Below, piece after piece: positions 22,099-32,620 of a DNA stretch of 64,000 nucleotides. The stretch spans positions 62,001 to 126,000 of the forward strand of contig NZ_JAGRPV010000001.1 of assembly GCF_030014955.1 (NCBI RefSeq), read 5' to 3'. The DNA comes from Cohnella hashimotonis. GTDB taxonomy: Bacteria; Bacillota; Bacilli; Paenibacillales; Paenibacillaceae. A model generated the notes under the pieces. That model was not told where the DNA came from and made no database searches. It worked only from the letters and a program-made list of their open reading frames with translations. Made by a program: the position numbers and the translations under genes. Position 1 is the first letter of the stretch. Each line of letters starts with the position of its first letter.

Positions 22099-22541
22099 AT
22101 GAAATTGCATGAACTTTCTCCTGCAACTGGATCCAAGTTCAGCCGCAAACGCGTCGGTCGCGGCATCGGCAGCGGCATGGGCAAGACGTCCACGCGCGGT
22201 CATAAAGGCCAGAACGCCCGTTCCGGCGGCGGCGTACGCCCCGGCTTCGAAGGCGGTCAAAACCCGTTGTACCGCAGACTTCCGAAGCGCGGCTTCAACA
22301 ACGACCGTTTTGCTACGGAATACGCGATTGTTAACCTGGATCAACTGAGCGGATTCGCAGCCGGCACTGAAGTAACGCCGGAACTGCTGCTCTCCGAAGG
22401 GATCGTAAAGAATCCTAAGGACGGCATCAAGATTCTGGGCAACGGCGAGCTGACTGCAGCTATTTCCGTTAAAGCCCACAAGTTCTCCAAATCCGCTGCT
22501 GAAAAAATCCAGGCCGCCGGCGGTAACTCCGAGGTGATCTA

Positions 22542-22542
<1 letters not shown>
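22099..22542 (+). CDS. rplO: 50S ribosomal protein L15
   Basis: L15 (147 residues) is a late-assembly 50S protein with an extended glycine- and arginine-rich N-terminal tail. [20 protein letters not shown], then [19 protein letters not shown] and the C-terminal [20 protein letters not shown] are typical. ATG 22099 lies 9 bases after AAGGAGGTG; an in-frame GTG at 22087 sits inside that binding site and is rejected. Its stop overlaps the secY start (TAATG). Confidence 0.97.
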
Positions 22543-24522
<1,980 letters not shown>

Positions 24523-24528
24523 CCGGCC

Positions 24529-25281
24529 ATGATCGTGTGCAAGTCCGAATCGGAACTGAACTTGATGAGACGGGCCGGAGAGATCGTCGCGAAGACGCAT
24601 CAGCTGATGAAAGAAGCTGTGCGTCCGGGCGTGACGACCGCCGAGCTTGACCGGATCGCCGACGCATACATCCGCAGCCAGGACGCGGTTCCGTCTTTCA
24701 AAGGCTATAACGGTTTTCCATCCAGCATTTGCGCATCGGTCAACGAAGAACTGGTGCACGGCTTTCCCGGTCCCCGGGTGCTTCAAGAGGGCGATATCAT
24801 CAGCATTGACATCGGCGCGCAGTATAGAGGCTACCACGGCGATTCCGCCTGGACGTACGGCGTCGGCACCATCTCCGAGGACGCTAAGCGTCTGCTCGAG
24901 GTGACCGAAGCCTCGCTGTACGCGGGTCTTGCGCTTGTGAAGCCAGATGTCAGGCTGTTCACGGTGTCACACGGCATCCAGAAGGTGATCGAAGAGGCGG
25001 GCATGTCGGTCGTGCGGGAATACGTCGGACACGGCGTAGGACGCGAACTTCACGAAGAGCCGCAGATTCCCAACTACGGCGTGCCCGACCGGGGGCCGCG
25101 CCTGAAGCCGGGCATGGTGCTCGCCATCGAACCGATGGTGAACCTGGGCTCGCGCTACGTGCGGACCCTCTCGGACAACTGGACGGTCGTGACGGTGGAC
25201 GGCTCGCTGTGCGCGCACTTTGAGCACACCATCGCCGTAACCGAGGACGGGTTCGAGATTCTGACCCGTGCGGAAGACTAG
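24529..25281 (+). CDS. map: methionine aminopeptidase type I
   Basis: The enzyme (250 residues) removes the initiator methionine from new proteins using two metal ions. The five ligands can be followed: the two aspartates in [17 protein letters not shown], the histidine in [18 protein letters not shown], and glutamates in LAIEPMVN and FEHTIAV. It starts 6 bases after the adk stop. It lacks the N-terminal zinc-finger extension of type Ia variants, like the Bacillus MapA form. Confidence 0.97.
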   Translation: MIVCKSESELNLMRRAGEIVAKTHQLMKEAVRPGVTTAELDRIADAYIRSQDAVPSFKGYNGFPSSICASVNEELVHGFPGPRVLQEGDIISIDIGAQYRGYHGDSAWTYGVGTISEDAKRLLEVTEASLYAGLALVKPDVRLFTVSHGIQKVIEEAGMSVVREYVGHGVGRELHEEPQIPNYGVPDRGPRLKPGMVLAIEPMVNLGSRYVRTLSDNWTVVTVDGSLCAHFEHTIAVTEDGFEILTRAED

Positions 25282-25290
25282 GCGACAGCC

Positions 25291-25599
25291 ATGACGGAGA
25301 CGCCAGCGCTGTCGCCCGGGGAAGTCGTGAGGAGCCGCCGCGGCAAAGACGAAGGTCAGCTGGCGGTGGTCATCGCCTTAGCCGACGAACGATTCGCAAT
25401 CGTCGCGGACGGCGACAAGCGCCGGTTCGACCGGCCGAAGCGCAAAAACGTGCTGCATCTCGAATCGGTCGGCATCGTGAGCGACGAAGTCGCAAGCAGC
25501 ATTCGGGACACCGGACGCGTGACCAACGGCAAGCTTAGGCACGCTGTCGTCACTGCCATGAGGCGGCTCGAAGCGCATGCTGAAGAGAAAGGAGAATGA
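25291..25599 (+). CDS. KOW-domain RNA-binding protein (YbzG-like)
   Basis: A 102-residue protein with an L14e/KOW-like fold: [20 protein letters not shown] begins the domain, and [16 protein letters not shown] is basic. Bacillus subtilis has a short KOW protein (YbzG) at exactly this place between map and infA, so orthology is likely. Its function is not established; RNA or ribosome binding is inferred from the fold. The stop overlaps the start region of infA (AATGACG), suggesting coupling. Confidence 0.8.
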   Translation: MTETPALSPGEVVRSRRGKDEGQLAVVIALADERFAIVADGDKRRFDRPKRKNVLHLESVGIVSDEVASSIRDTGRVTNGKLRHAVVTAMRRLEAHAEEKGE

Positions 25600-25601
25600 C
25601 G

Positions 25602-25817
25602 GTGGCCAAAGAGGACGTAATCGAAGTGGAAGGCGTGGTCGTCGAACCGCTGCCGAACGCGATGTTCAGGGTGAAGCTTGAGAACGGCCATGAGATTTTG
25701 GCTCATGTCTCCGGCAAGCTGCGGATGCACTTCATCCGAATCCTGACGGGCGACAAGGTCGTGATCCAGCTCTCGCCGTATGATCTTACGCGAGGCCGCA
25801 TCACTTACCGCAAATAG
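25602..25817 (+). CDS. infA: translation initiation factor IF-1
   Basis: IF-1 (71 residues) is an OB-fold protein that occupies the A site during initiation. [20 protein letters not shown] and the end [12 protein letters not shown] are diagnostic. GTG 25602 gives the family start [11 protein letters not shown] and has GGAG (25591-25594) 7 bases ahead; the ATG at 25596 sits too close to that site and overlaps the previous stop. Confidence 0.96.
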   Translation: MAKEDVIEVEGVVVEPLPNAMFRVKLENGHEILAHVSGKLRMHFIRILTGDKVVIQLSPYDLTRGRITYRK

Positions 25818-25892
25818 TTCTTCCGGTCTACCGAACCACACGTGACGGCAGCATGACGCGCATACGCGCATCAGCGCCGCCGCACACTTTAG

Positions 25893-26018
<126 letters not shown>

Positions 26019-26037
26019 GAGGAGGTGCTCCTAACAT

Positions 26038-26406
26038 ATGGCACGTATTAGTGGTGTTGACCTCCCGCGCGACAAGCGCGTGGAAATCGCCCTGACGTAC
26101 ATCTTCGGGATCGGCAAGACGACGTCCCAGAAGCTTCTTGCTACGGCAGAAATCAACCCCGACACTCGCGTCCGCGATCTGACCGAAGACGAGCTCGCTC
26201 GTCTGCGCGATGCGATCGACAAGACGCAAAAGGTCGAGGGCGACCTGCGCCGCGAGATCGCGCTGAACATCAAGCGCCTGATCGAAATCGGCTGCTACCG
26301 CGGTGTCCGTCACCGTCGCGGCCTGCCTGTCCGCGGCCAACGTACGAAAACGAACGCCCGCACGCGCAAAGGTCCGCGTCGTACGGTAGCGAACAAGAAG
26401 AAGTAA
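26038..26406 (+). CDS. rpsM: 30S ribosomal protein S13
   Basis: S13 (122 residues) forms bridges between the subunits and touches P-site tRNA with its C-terminal tail. [20 protein letters not shown] and the helix-two-turn-helix region [14 protein letters not shown], then [19 protein letters not shown] are typical; the basic tail ends RTVANKKK. The RBS GAGGAGGTG lies 11 bases ahead. Confidence 0.98.
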   Translation: MARISGVDLPRDKRVEIALTYIFGIGKTTSQKLLATAEINPDTRVRDLTEDELARLRDAIDKTQKVEGDLRREIALNIKRLIEIGCYRGVRHRRGLPVRGQRTKTNARTRKGPRRTVANKKK

Positions 26407-26425
26407 GAAGGGAGGATAAATCAGC

Positions 26426-26824
26426 ATGGCACAAAAAGGCAAGAAGGTTGTCCGCACGAAACGCCGCGATCGGAAAAACATCGAGACTGGCGTCGCGCAC
26501 GTCCGCTCGACGTTCAACAACACGATCGTTACGATTACGGATCCGCACGGCAACGCGATCTCCTGGGCCAGCTCCGGCAACATGGGCTTCAAAGGCTCGC
26601 GTAAGAGCACGCCGTTCGCTGCGCAAATGGCTGCCGAGACCGCTGCCCGCGCCGCGATGGAACACGGCATGCGCGCTGTCGAAGTCATGGTCAAGGGTCC
26701 TGGCGCCGGCCGCGAAGCCGCGATCCGTTCCCTGCAAGCCGCAGGTCTTGAAGTCAGCATGATCAAAGACGTAACGCCGATCCCTCACAACGGCTGCCGT
26801 CCTCCGAAGCGTCGCCGCGTATAA
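26426..26824 (+). CDS. rpsK: 30S ribosomal protein S11
   Basis: S11 (132 residues) lines the mRNA exit/E-site platform. [38 protein letters not shown] and the end [18 protein letters not shown] are signatures. The RBS AGGGAGGA precedes ATG. About 185 bases follow before rpoA, AT-richer than the genes; a TATACT hexamer at 26913-26918 may mark a secondary promoter, but no matching -35 box is evident. Confidence 0.98.
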   Translation: MAQKGKKVVRTKRRDRKNIETGVAHVRSTFNNTIVTITDPHGNAISWASSGNMGFKGSRKSTPFAAQMAAETAARAAMEHGMRAVEVMVKGPGAGREAAIRSLQAAGLEVSMIKDVTPIPHNGCRPPKRRRV

Positions 26825-27011
26825 TATGCGCCACTATGTGGTATCAAACAAAAACAACTTGTGAATAATGGTTGTAATGGTTAGGCATACTACATGGTTT
26901 GCCCAATTCGGTTATACTGGTTGAGGGACTGTACGTCATCCCGGATGACCGGACGGGGCGAACAAACGGCAACGTCAGCAACGCAGCGACGTTTTGAAGG
27001 AGGGTTTGGTT

Positions 27012-27956
27012 GTGATTGTGATCGAGAAGCCAAAGATCGAATCGGTGGAGATTCAAGAAGACAAGAGGTACGGACGCTTCGTGGTAGAACCGCTCGAACG
27101 CGGCTATGGCATGACGCTCGGCAACTCCCTTCGCCGGATTCTGCTGTCGTCTCTGCCAGGCGCCGCCGTCATTTCGGTTCAGATCGATGGCGTGCTTCAC
27201 GAATTCTCCACCATTCCTGGCGTGATTGAGGACGTCACCGAGATCATCCTCAATCTCAAGCGCCTCTCCCTGAAGATTCATTCCGACGAGGAGAAGGTGC
27301 TGGAGATTGATGCTGAGGGCGAGGGCATCATCACGGCTGGAGACATTCGGGCAGACAGCGACGTGGAGATTCTTAATCCGGATCTGCATATCGCCACGCT
27401 GGCTTCCGGTGCGCGTCTTCACATGCGCATCTTCGCCAGACAGGGGCGCGGCTACGTCCCGGCGGATCGCAACAAGAAGGAAGATCAGCCGATCGGCGTC
27501 ATTCCGATCGATTCGATCTACACGCCGATTACCCGCGTTAACTACAAGGTCGAGAATACCCGCGTCGGTCAAGTAACCAACTACGACAAGCTCACGCTTG
27601 AAGTATGGACCGACGGCAGCATCCGGCCCGAAGAAGCGGTAAGTCTGGGCGCCAAGATCCTGACGGATCACTTGTCGCTGTTCGTCGGCCTTACGGACGA
27701 AGCCAAGGATACCGAGACGATGAAGGAAAAGGAAGAGGACAAGAAGGAGAAAGTGCTCGAGATGACCATCGAAGAGCTCGATCTCTCCGTTCGTTCCTAC
27801 AACTGCCTGAAGCGCGCCGGTATCAACACAGTTCAAGAGCTGATCACCAAGACCGAAGAAGACATGATGAAGGTCCGCAACCTGGGCCGCAAGTCTTTGG
27901 AGGAAGTACAGGAGAAGCTCGAAGAACTCGGTCTGGGTCTTCGCTTCGAAGAATAG
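27012..27956 (+). CDS. rpoA: DNA-directed RNA polymerase subunit alpha
   Basis: The alpha subunit (314 residues, identical in length to the B. subtilis protein) nucleates polymerase assembly through its N-terminal domain ([20 protein letters not shown]) and binds UP elements and activators through the C-terminal domain ([20 protein letters not shown]). The reading frame is open from TTG 26994, but GTG 27012 lies 7 bases after AAGGAGGG and gives the expected N-terminus [10 protein letters not shown]. There is no rpsD upstream, as usual in Bacillales. Confidence 0.97.
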   Translation: MIVIEKPKIESVEIQEDKRYGRFVVEPLERGYGMTLGNSLRRILLSSLPGAAVISVQIDGVLHEFSTIPGVIEDVTEIILNLKRLSLKIHSDEEKVLEIDAEGEGIITAGDIRADSDVEILNPDLHIATLASGARLHMRIFARQGRGYVPADRNKKEDQPIGVIPIDSIYTPITRVNYKVENTRVGQVTNYDKLTLEVWTDGSIRPEEAVSLGAKILTDHLSLFVGLTDEAKDTETMKEKEEDKKEKVLEMTIEELDLSVRSYNCLKRAGINTVQELITKTEEDMMKVRNLGRKSLEEVQEKLEELGLGLRFEE

Positions 27957-28000
27957 AAGACCTGACAAGACCGCATCAAGCGACAAGGAGGGAATAACAG

Positions 28001-28366
28001 ATGGCATACCAGAAACTGAGTCGTGATTCGAGCTCGCGGAAGGCGCTCTTCCGTGACCTGGTCACCGACCTGTTCCTCTACGAACGTATCCAAACGACGG
28101 AAGCGAAAGCGAAAGAAGTTCGCTCCATCGCCGAAAAGCTGATCACGCTGGCTAAGCGCGGCGATCTGCACGCGCGTCGTCAAGTGGCGGCATTCGTGCG
28201 CCGCGAGACGCTGAACGGCGAACAGGACGCGATCCAAAAGCTGTTCTCCGATCTCGCACCGCGTTACGCGGAGCGCGCAGGCGGCTACACGCGCATCCTG
28301 AAGCTCGGACCTCGCCGGGGCGATTCGGCTCCTATGGTGTATCTCGAGCTCGTCGACCGCGCTTAA
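28001..28366 (+). CDS. rplQ: 50S ribosomal protein L17
   Basis: L17 (121 residues) is found near the tunnel exit. [20 protein letters not shown] and the end [20 protein letters not shown] are typical. The RBS CAAGGAGGG is strong. It is the last gene of the alpha operon. In most Bacillales ecfA1-ecfA2-ecfT follow; here the next gene is truA after two hairpin regions. Confidence 0.98.
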   Translation: MAYQKLSRDSSSRKALFRDLVTDLFLYERIQTTEAKAKEVRSIAEKLITLAKRGDLHARRQVAAFVRRETLNGEQDAIQKLFSDLAPRYAERAGGYTRILKLGPRRGDSAPMVYLELVDRA

Positions 28367-28410
28367 ATCCCGCGGATCCAGCGCATCGGTTTCGACCTCT
28401 CCCTAGACGA

Positions 28411-28465
28411 GAAGCCGTTGCGCGGACGTTAACGGCTTCGCCCTCCTTCGGGAGGCGCGCGTCCG
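28411..28465 (+). repeat. overlapping inverted repeats after rplQ
   Basis: Three inverted repeats overlap here. GAAGCCGTT (28411-28419) pairs with AACGGCTTC (28431-28439). CCTCC-TTCG-GGAGG (28442-28455) is a UUCG-loop hairpin. CGGACG (28423-28428) can pair with CGTCCG (28460-28465). The first and third cannot form at the same time. There is no T-run, so this is not a simple terminator. Confidence 0.6.
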
Positions 28466-28520
28466 TTTACGCGGAGGAGTTCCAAGCTCGATAGCCTTCG
28501 GCGAACAGGGCTTTGAATTC

Positions 28521-28566
28521 AAAAAAGGATGGACCGAATGCTACCCTTTCGGCACATCCTTTTTTT
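28521..28566 (+). terminator. terminator after the S10-spc-alpha cluster
   Basis: AAAAAAGGATG (28521-28531) pairs with CATCCTTTTTT (28555-28566), with a second stem CCGAA/TTCGG inside (28534-28538, 28548-28552). The A-tract and T-tract make it functional in either direction. It ends 23 bases before truA, whose RBS lies just after it. Confidence 0.9.
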
Positions 28567-28588
28567 GTGCCACAAGGAGGAATGGCGC

Positions 28589-29392
28589 ATGCGCAACATC
28601 GCGCTTCTCGTGAGCTACGACGGTACAGGCTACTACGGCTTTCAGAGTCAGCCTGGCGGCAATACGGTGCAGGACAAGATCGAAGAGGCGATCCGCATGC
28701 TCTCGGGCGAGCAAGTCAAGCTGACGGGCTCGGGCCGCACCGATGCCGGCGTGCATGCGCTCGGACAGGTAGCCAACTTTCTGACGGCGTCCAGCATCCC
28801 GGCTGAACGCTGGGCGATCGCGCTGAATTCGCGGCTGCCGGACGATATCGTCGTGCACGCGGCCGTCGAGGTCGCTACGGACTTTCACGCCCGGCGCTGC
28901 GCGGTGGGCAAGACCTACCGCTACTCGATCAATTCCTTTCGTTTCCCGGACGTATTCGCCAGACACCGCGTCTTCCACCATCCGGCGCCGCTCGATTTTG
29001 CCGCAATGAGGGAAGGGCTCAAGTATTTGCTGGGGGAGCACGACTTTACGTCTTTCACTTCGCCGCTCTCCACCAAGCCGCACCATGTCCGTACGCTTTA
29101 CGAGGCTTCCTTGCAAGTGGACACGGCTTCGGGCGACAGTGAAGCGTCCGGAAGAGGTGTCGCACGCATTACCGTTACGGGAAACGGATTTCTTTATAAT
29201 ATGGTGCGCATCATCACGGGGACGATCCTTCAGGTCGGGGAAGGCAAGCGGAAGCCGGAAGACATCGCCGATATTCTTGCCGCCAAAAGCCGTGCAATCA
29301 GCGGTCCAACGGCCGTGCCGTACGGTCTAACGATGTGCAGCGTCGCGTACGGACCCGAGTGGGGGTTGAACTGGAAGCCGCCGTATAATTAA
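28589..29392 (+). CDS. truA: tRNA pseudouridine(38-40) synthase TruA
   Basis: TruA (267 residues) converts uridines 38-40 of the tRNA anticodon arm to pseudouridine. LLVSYDGTGYYGFQSQPGGN is the N-terminal signature and GSGRTDAGVHALGQVANF holds the catalytic aspartate. NGFLYNMVRIITGTILQVG is the conserved RNA-binding helix. The open frame extends back to 28529, but ATG 28589 follows AAGGAGG by 9 bases and gives the family start. It normally sits after the ECF genes in Bacillales. Confidence 0.96.
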   Translation: MRNIALLVSYDGTGYYGFQSQPGGNTVQDKIEEAIRMLSGEQVKLTGSGRTDAGVHALGQVANFLTASSIPAERWAIALNSRLPDDIVVHAAVEVATDFHARRCAVGKTYRYSINSFRFPDVFARHRVFHHPAPLDFAAMREGLKYLLGEHDFTSFTSPLSTKPHHVRTLYEASLQVDTASGDSEASGRGVARITVTGNGFLYNMVRIITGTILQVGEGKRKPEDIADILAAKSRAISGPTAVPYGLTMCSVAYGPEWGLNWKPPYN

Positions 29393-29416
29393 TGCGTTAA
29401 ATTGCATGAATTAGTA

Positions 29417-29445
29417 TTGCGATGCCCAGGGATATCATGTACAAT
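29417..29445 (+). promoter_or_regulatory. promoter of rplM-rpsI
   Basis: TTGCGA (29417-29422) and TACAAT (29440-29445) are 17 bases apart. The predicted start near 29452 leaves a leader of about 195 bases before rplM, far longer than needed for a ribosome binding site. Confidence 0.75.
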
Positions 29446-29451
29446 AGTCAT

Positions 29452-29646
29452 TGTGTGTTCTTCATGGCTTCCCACGGCCCCGATGAAGAATACGCGAAGC
29501 GGTGTGTCGCGCGCCGCGCGTTTTCCTTCCCGAAGATGGAGGCGCAGAAGCGGACGATCGCAACATTTGTTTTTCCCAACCGATACGCAATCGATGAGGC
29601 CTACAGGCCGATCACGGATAAGAGCAGGATTGAAGGAGGAAGTAAC
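29452..29646 (+). promoter_or_regulatory. long 5' leader of rplM, candidate L13 leader
   Basis: This 195-base untranslated stretch before rplM has several possible hairpins, for example the GC-rich segment CGCGAAGCGG/GTCGCGCGCCGCGCG region (29491-29521) and GGCCTACAGGCC (29599-29610). A weak reading frame passes through it from 29422 but lacks family homology before the true rplM start. Bacillales are known to carry an L13-binding leader (L13_leader family) at this position, so autoregulation by L13 is likely. The match is inferred from position; I could not align it to the family. Confidence 0.5.
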
Positions 29647-30084
29647 ATGCGCACAACGTACATGGCGAAGACGAACGAAGTTGAACGCAAGTGGCATGTC
29701 ATCGACGCTGAAGGCAAGACGCTGGGTCGTCTGGCTACGGAAGCTGCATCGCTGATTCGCGGCAAGCACAAGCCGGAGTTTACGCCGCATGTCGATACGG
29801 GCGATTTCGTCATCGTCATCAACGCCGAGAAGATTGTCCTCACGGGCAAGAAGCTCCAACAAAAGAAATACTACACGCACTCGCACTACCCGGGCGGTCT
29901 TAAGACGACGACGGCTGGCGACATGATTGCCAAGAAGCCTGCTCGTATTATCGAGCTTGCCGTTTACGGCATGCTGCCGAAGAATAAGCTCGGCCACCAG
30001 CTTCAGACGAAGCTGAAGGTATACGCCGGCGCTGAGCACCCGCACCAAGCACAACAACCTGAAGTTTACGAACTTCGCGGTTAA
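29647..30084 (+). CDS. rplM: 50S ribosomal protein L13
   Basis: L13 (145 residues, exactly the Bacillus length) is an early 50S assembly protein. [20 protein letters not shown] at the start, [20 protein letters not shown] and the C-terminal [18 protein letters not shown] are typical. ATG 29647 has GAAGGAGGAAG 5-8 bases ahead; upstream in-frame ATGs belong to the leader. It is cotranscribed with rpsI, 20 bases downstream. Confidence 0.97.
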   Translation: MRTTYMAKTNEVERKWHVIDAEGKTLGRLATEAASLIRGKHKPEFTPHVDTGDFVIVINAEKIVLTGKKLQQKKYYTHSHYPGGLKTTTAGDMIAKKPARIIELAVYGMLPKNKLGHQLQTKLKVYAGAEHPHQAQQPEVYELRG

Positions 30085-30104
30085 TCGAGAGGGAGGACCT
30101 ACCA

Positions 30105-30497
30105 ATGGCTCAAGTGCAATATATCGGAACTGGCCGACGCAAGCATTCGGTAGCGCGCGTACGTCTCGTGCCCGGCGAAGGCCGCATCGTGATCAACAAG
30201 CGCGACATCAACGAGTATTTCGGTCTGGAGACGCTCAAGCTGATCGTTAAGCAACCGCTGAACCTGACCGAGACCTCTGGCAAGTACGACATCATCGTAC
30301 TGGCTAACGGCGGCGGCATCGCAGGCCAAGCTGGCGCGATTCGTCACGGCATTTCCCGTGCTCTTCTGAAGGCTGATCCCGAGCTTCGCGGCTCGCTGAA
30401 AAAAGCCGGTTTCCTGACACGCGATCCACGTATGAAGGAACGTAAGAAGTACGGACTCAAGGCTGCACGTCGTGCGCCTCAGTTCTCCAAGCGTTAA
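30105..30497 (+). CDS. rpsI: 30S ribosomal protein S9
   Basis: S9 (130 residues) belongs to the 30S head; its C-terminal tail reaches P-site t[23 protein letters not shown] at the start, [20 protein letters not shown] and the terminal [10 protein letters not shown] are signatures. The RBS GGGAGGA is present. A strong terminator follows 13 bases after the stop. Confidence 0.98.
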   Translation: MAQVQYIGTGRRKHSVARVRLVPGEGRIVINKRDINEYFGLETLKLIVKQPLNLTETSGKYDIIVLANGGGIAGQAGAIRHGISRALLKADPELRGSLKKAGFLTRDPRMKERKKYGLKAARRAPQFSKR

Positions 30498-30510
30498 TTT
30501 ATGCTTTCAA

Positions 30511-30547
30511 GCCTCGACGTCTTTTACGGACGATGTCGGGGCTTTTT
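30511..30547 (+). terminator. terminator of rplM-rpsI
   Basis: GCCTCGACGTC pairs with GACGATGTCGGGGC (30528-30542), with a two-base bulge, and is followed by TTTTTT. It marks the end of the ribosomal protein super-locus. Confidence 0.9.
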
Positions 30548-30563
30548 TACGCCGATTTTATTC

Positions 30564-30592
30564 TTGTATATTCCGATCAGGAAGCGTATAAT
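30564..30592 (+). promoter_or_regulatory. promoter of cysH-sat
   Basis: TTGTAT (30564-30569) and TATAAT (30587-30592) are 17 bases apart. Only about 50 bases remain between the predicted start and cysH, too short for the SAM-binding S-box leader that precedes cysH in B. subtilis. Control, if any, must act at the promoter. Confidence 0.75.
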
Positions 30593-30648
30593 TTTTTAGA
30601 CTAAAGCATTGAAGGGCATCACCTACTTGTCAACAGGGGGTAGTGAAT

Positions 30649-31341
30649 ATGAATTTGCTTGAAAAAGAAGCGCTGATCCGCGAAAAAGCCGAAGAGTTCG
30701 AGCATGCTTCGCCGGAGACGGTCATCCGCTGGGCCGTTGAGACATTCCCTAACATTACGTTCGCCTGCAGCTTCGGCGCAGAGGACGTCGTGCTGGTCGA
30801 TATGCTTCAGAAAATCAGCCCGAAGAGCGACATTTTTTATCTCGATACCGACTTCCACTTCAAAGAGACTTATGAGACCCGCGACAAGCTCGCGGCTTAT
30901 TATAACCTGGAATTTGTCCGCGTAAGCCCGCTCATCACGCCCGAGGAGCAGGCCGGACAGCATGGTCCCGAGCTATGGAAGGTCGATGCCAACGCTTGCT
31001 GCAATATCCGGAAGGTCGAGCCATTAACTCGCATTCTGGGGCAGTATGAAGCTTGGATCACCGGCATTCGCCGAGATCAGGCGCCTACCCGCGCCAATGC
31101 CAAAAAGATTGAATACGACACCAAGTTCGGCCTTGTCAAGTTCAATCCGATCGCCTCGTGGACGAGCGACGACGTATGGAACTACATCCGTTCCAACAAT
31201 ATTATTTACAACGCGCTTCACGACAACCACTATCCGAGCATCGGGTGCGAGTATTGCACACGCCAAGTCATGCCGGGAGAAGATCCGCGCGCCGGACGTT
31301 GGGCAGGTCAAGAGAAGACAGAGTGCGGTCTGCACAAATAA
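30649..31341 (+). CDS. cysH: phosphoadenylyl/adenylyl-sulfate reductase
   Basis: CysH (230 residues) reduces activated sulfate to sulfite with thioredoxin. Four cysteines, Cys117-Cys118 (ACCNIRK) and Cys200/Cys203 (GCEYC), match the [4Fe-4S] cluster ligands of assimilatory APS reductases, and Cys226 in ECGLH is the catalytic cysteine. CSFGAEDVVLVDML is the nucleotide-binding P-loop region. The cluster and the absence of a cysC next to sat suggest it can use APS directly, as B. subtilis CysH does. ATG 30649 lies 8 bases after AGGGGG and is preferred to the GTG at 30643. Confidence 0.93.
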   Translation: MNLLEKEALIREKAEEFEHASPETVIRWAVETFPNITFACSFGAEDVVLVDMLQKISPKSDIFYLDTDFHFKETYETRDKLAAYYNLEFVRVSPLITPEEQAGQHGPELWKVDANACCNIRKVEPLTRILGQYEAWITGIRRDQAPTRANAKKIEYDTKFGLVKFNPIASWTSDDVWNYIRSNNIIYNALHDNHYPSIGCEYCTRQVMPGEDPRAGRWAGQEKTECGLHK

Positions 31342-31371
31342 GCGGCCTTACGAGAGGAGCAGCTACATCCA

Positions 31372-32550
31372 ATGAGTACGATTCAGCCGCATGGCGGCAC
31401 TCTGATCAACCGTGTGCTTGAAGGGGCGGCACGGGACGAACTGCTGGCTCAAGCGAGCAGCTTCAAGTCGATTCCGGTCAACGCCTGGACGATTTCGGAC
31501 CTTGATCTTATCGGCGTCGGCGCTTTCAGCCCGCTGACCGGCTTCCTGAACGAGCAGGATTACAAAAGCGTCGTTGAACGCATGCGTCTGGCGGACGGCA
31601 CGGTATGGAGCATTCCGATTACGCTAACGGTGAGCGAAGAGCAGGCGGCCGGTCTGGGGATCGGCGATCGTGCGGCGCTTGTGGGCGAGCAGGACGGCGT
31701 CGTATACGGCATCGTCGATATCGAGAGCATCTACACGCCGGATAAGAAGCATGAAGCCATCCAGGTATTCAAGACGGACGATCTGGAGCATCCTGGCGTC
31801 GTGAAGCTGATGGAGCGTCCGAACGTCTATGTCGGCGGACCGGTCCAATTGCTGAACCGTCCGCAGCCGGAGAAATTCGGGGAATACTACTTCGACCCGG
31901 CCGAGACCCGTCAGATCTTTGCAGATAAAGGCTGGCGTACGGTAGTGGGCTTCCAGACGCGCAATCCGGTTCACCGCGCGCACGAGTACATTCAGAAGTG
32001 TGCGATGGAGATCGTAGATGCGCTCTTCCTGAACCCGCTCGTGGGCGAGACCAAGTCCGACGACGTGCCGGCTAACGTCCGCATGCGCTCCTATGTCGCC
32101 TTGCTTGAGAATTATTACCCGAAAGATCGCGTATTCCTTGGCGTATTTCCAGCTGCCATGCGTTATGCAGGCCCGCGCGAGGCGATTTTCCACGCCATGG
32201 TTCGCAAGAATTACGGCTGTACTCACTTCATCGTAGGCCGCGACCATGCCGGCGTAGGCGACTATTATGGCACGTACGAGGCGCAGGATTTGCTCAAAAC
32301 CTTTTCGGCGGACGAGCTTGGCATCACGCCGCTGTACTTCGAGCACAGCTTCTTCTGCAAAAAGTGCGGCAACATGGCTTCGAGCAAGACTTGCCCGCAC
32401 GATAAGGAAGAACATCTCACGTTGTCCGGCACGAAGGTGCGCGCGCTGCTGCGCGACGGCATCTGCCCGCCGCCTGAGTTTTCGAGACCTGAAGTCGCTC
32501 AGATCTTGATCGAGGGCATGTCGGCGTCCGCCGAGACGGCCAACCGCTAA
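31372..32550 (+). CDS. sat: sulfate adenylyltransferase
   Basis: ATP sulfurylase (392 residues) makes APS from sulfate and ATP, the substrate for CysH encoded 30 bases upstream. The nucleotide-binding signature [12 protein letters not shown] and [12 protein letters not shown] are present, and a CKKCG ... C-H cluster near residue 325-345 resembles the zinc-binding element of bacterial Sat. RBS GAGAGGAG is about 12 bases before ATG. No cysP, cysC or sumT-type genes follow, so this is a reduced sulfate-assimilation operon. Confidence 0.95.
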   Translation: MSTIQPHGGTLINRVLEGAARDELLAQASSFKSIPVNAWTISDLDLIGVGAFSPLTGFLNEQDYKSVVERMRLADGTVWSIPITLTVSEEQAAGLGIGDRAALVGEQDGVVYGIVDIESIYTPDKKHEAIQVFKTDDLEHPGVVKLMERPNVYVGGPVQLLNRPQPEKFGEYYFDPAETRQIFADKGWRTVVGFQTRNPVHRAHEYIQKCAMEIVDALFLNPLVGETKSDDVPANVRMRSYVALLENYYPKDRVFLGVFPAAMRYAGPREAIFHAMVRKNYGCTHFIVGRDHAGVGDYYGTYEAQDLLKTFSADELGITPLYFEHSFFCKKCGNMASSKTCPHDKEEHLTLSGTKVRALLRDGICPPPEFSRPEVAQILIEGMSASAETANR

Positions 32551-32563
32551 GGACGATCATAAA

Positions 32564-32619
32564 TAACCGCCCTGTCCCATAAGATGTAGCGTACATCAAA
32601 TGGACAGGGTGGTTTTTAT
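32564..32619 (+). terminator. terminator of cysH-sat overlapping the cwlD ribosome binding site
   Basis: AACCGCCCTGTCC (32564-32576) pairs with GGACAGGGTGGTT (32602-32614) with one G-T pair, followed by TTTATT. A small inner hairpin (GATGTA/TACATC) fills the loop. The 3' arm includes AGGGTGG, the only candidate ribosome binding site for cwlD at ATG 32621. Confidence 0.85.
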
Positions 32620-32620
32620 T

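Noticed and set aside
26825..27011. Separate rpoA promoter
   Set aside because: TATACT at 26913 has no acceptable -35 box at 16-18 bases.
30593..30648. SAM riboswitch before cysH
   Set aside because: Only about 50 bases separate promoter and gene, and no S-box core is visible.
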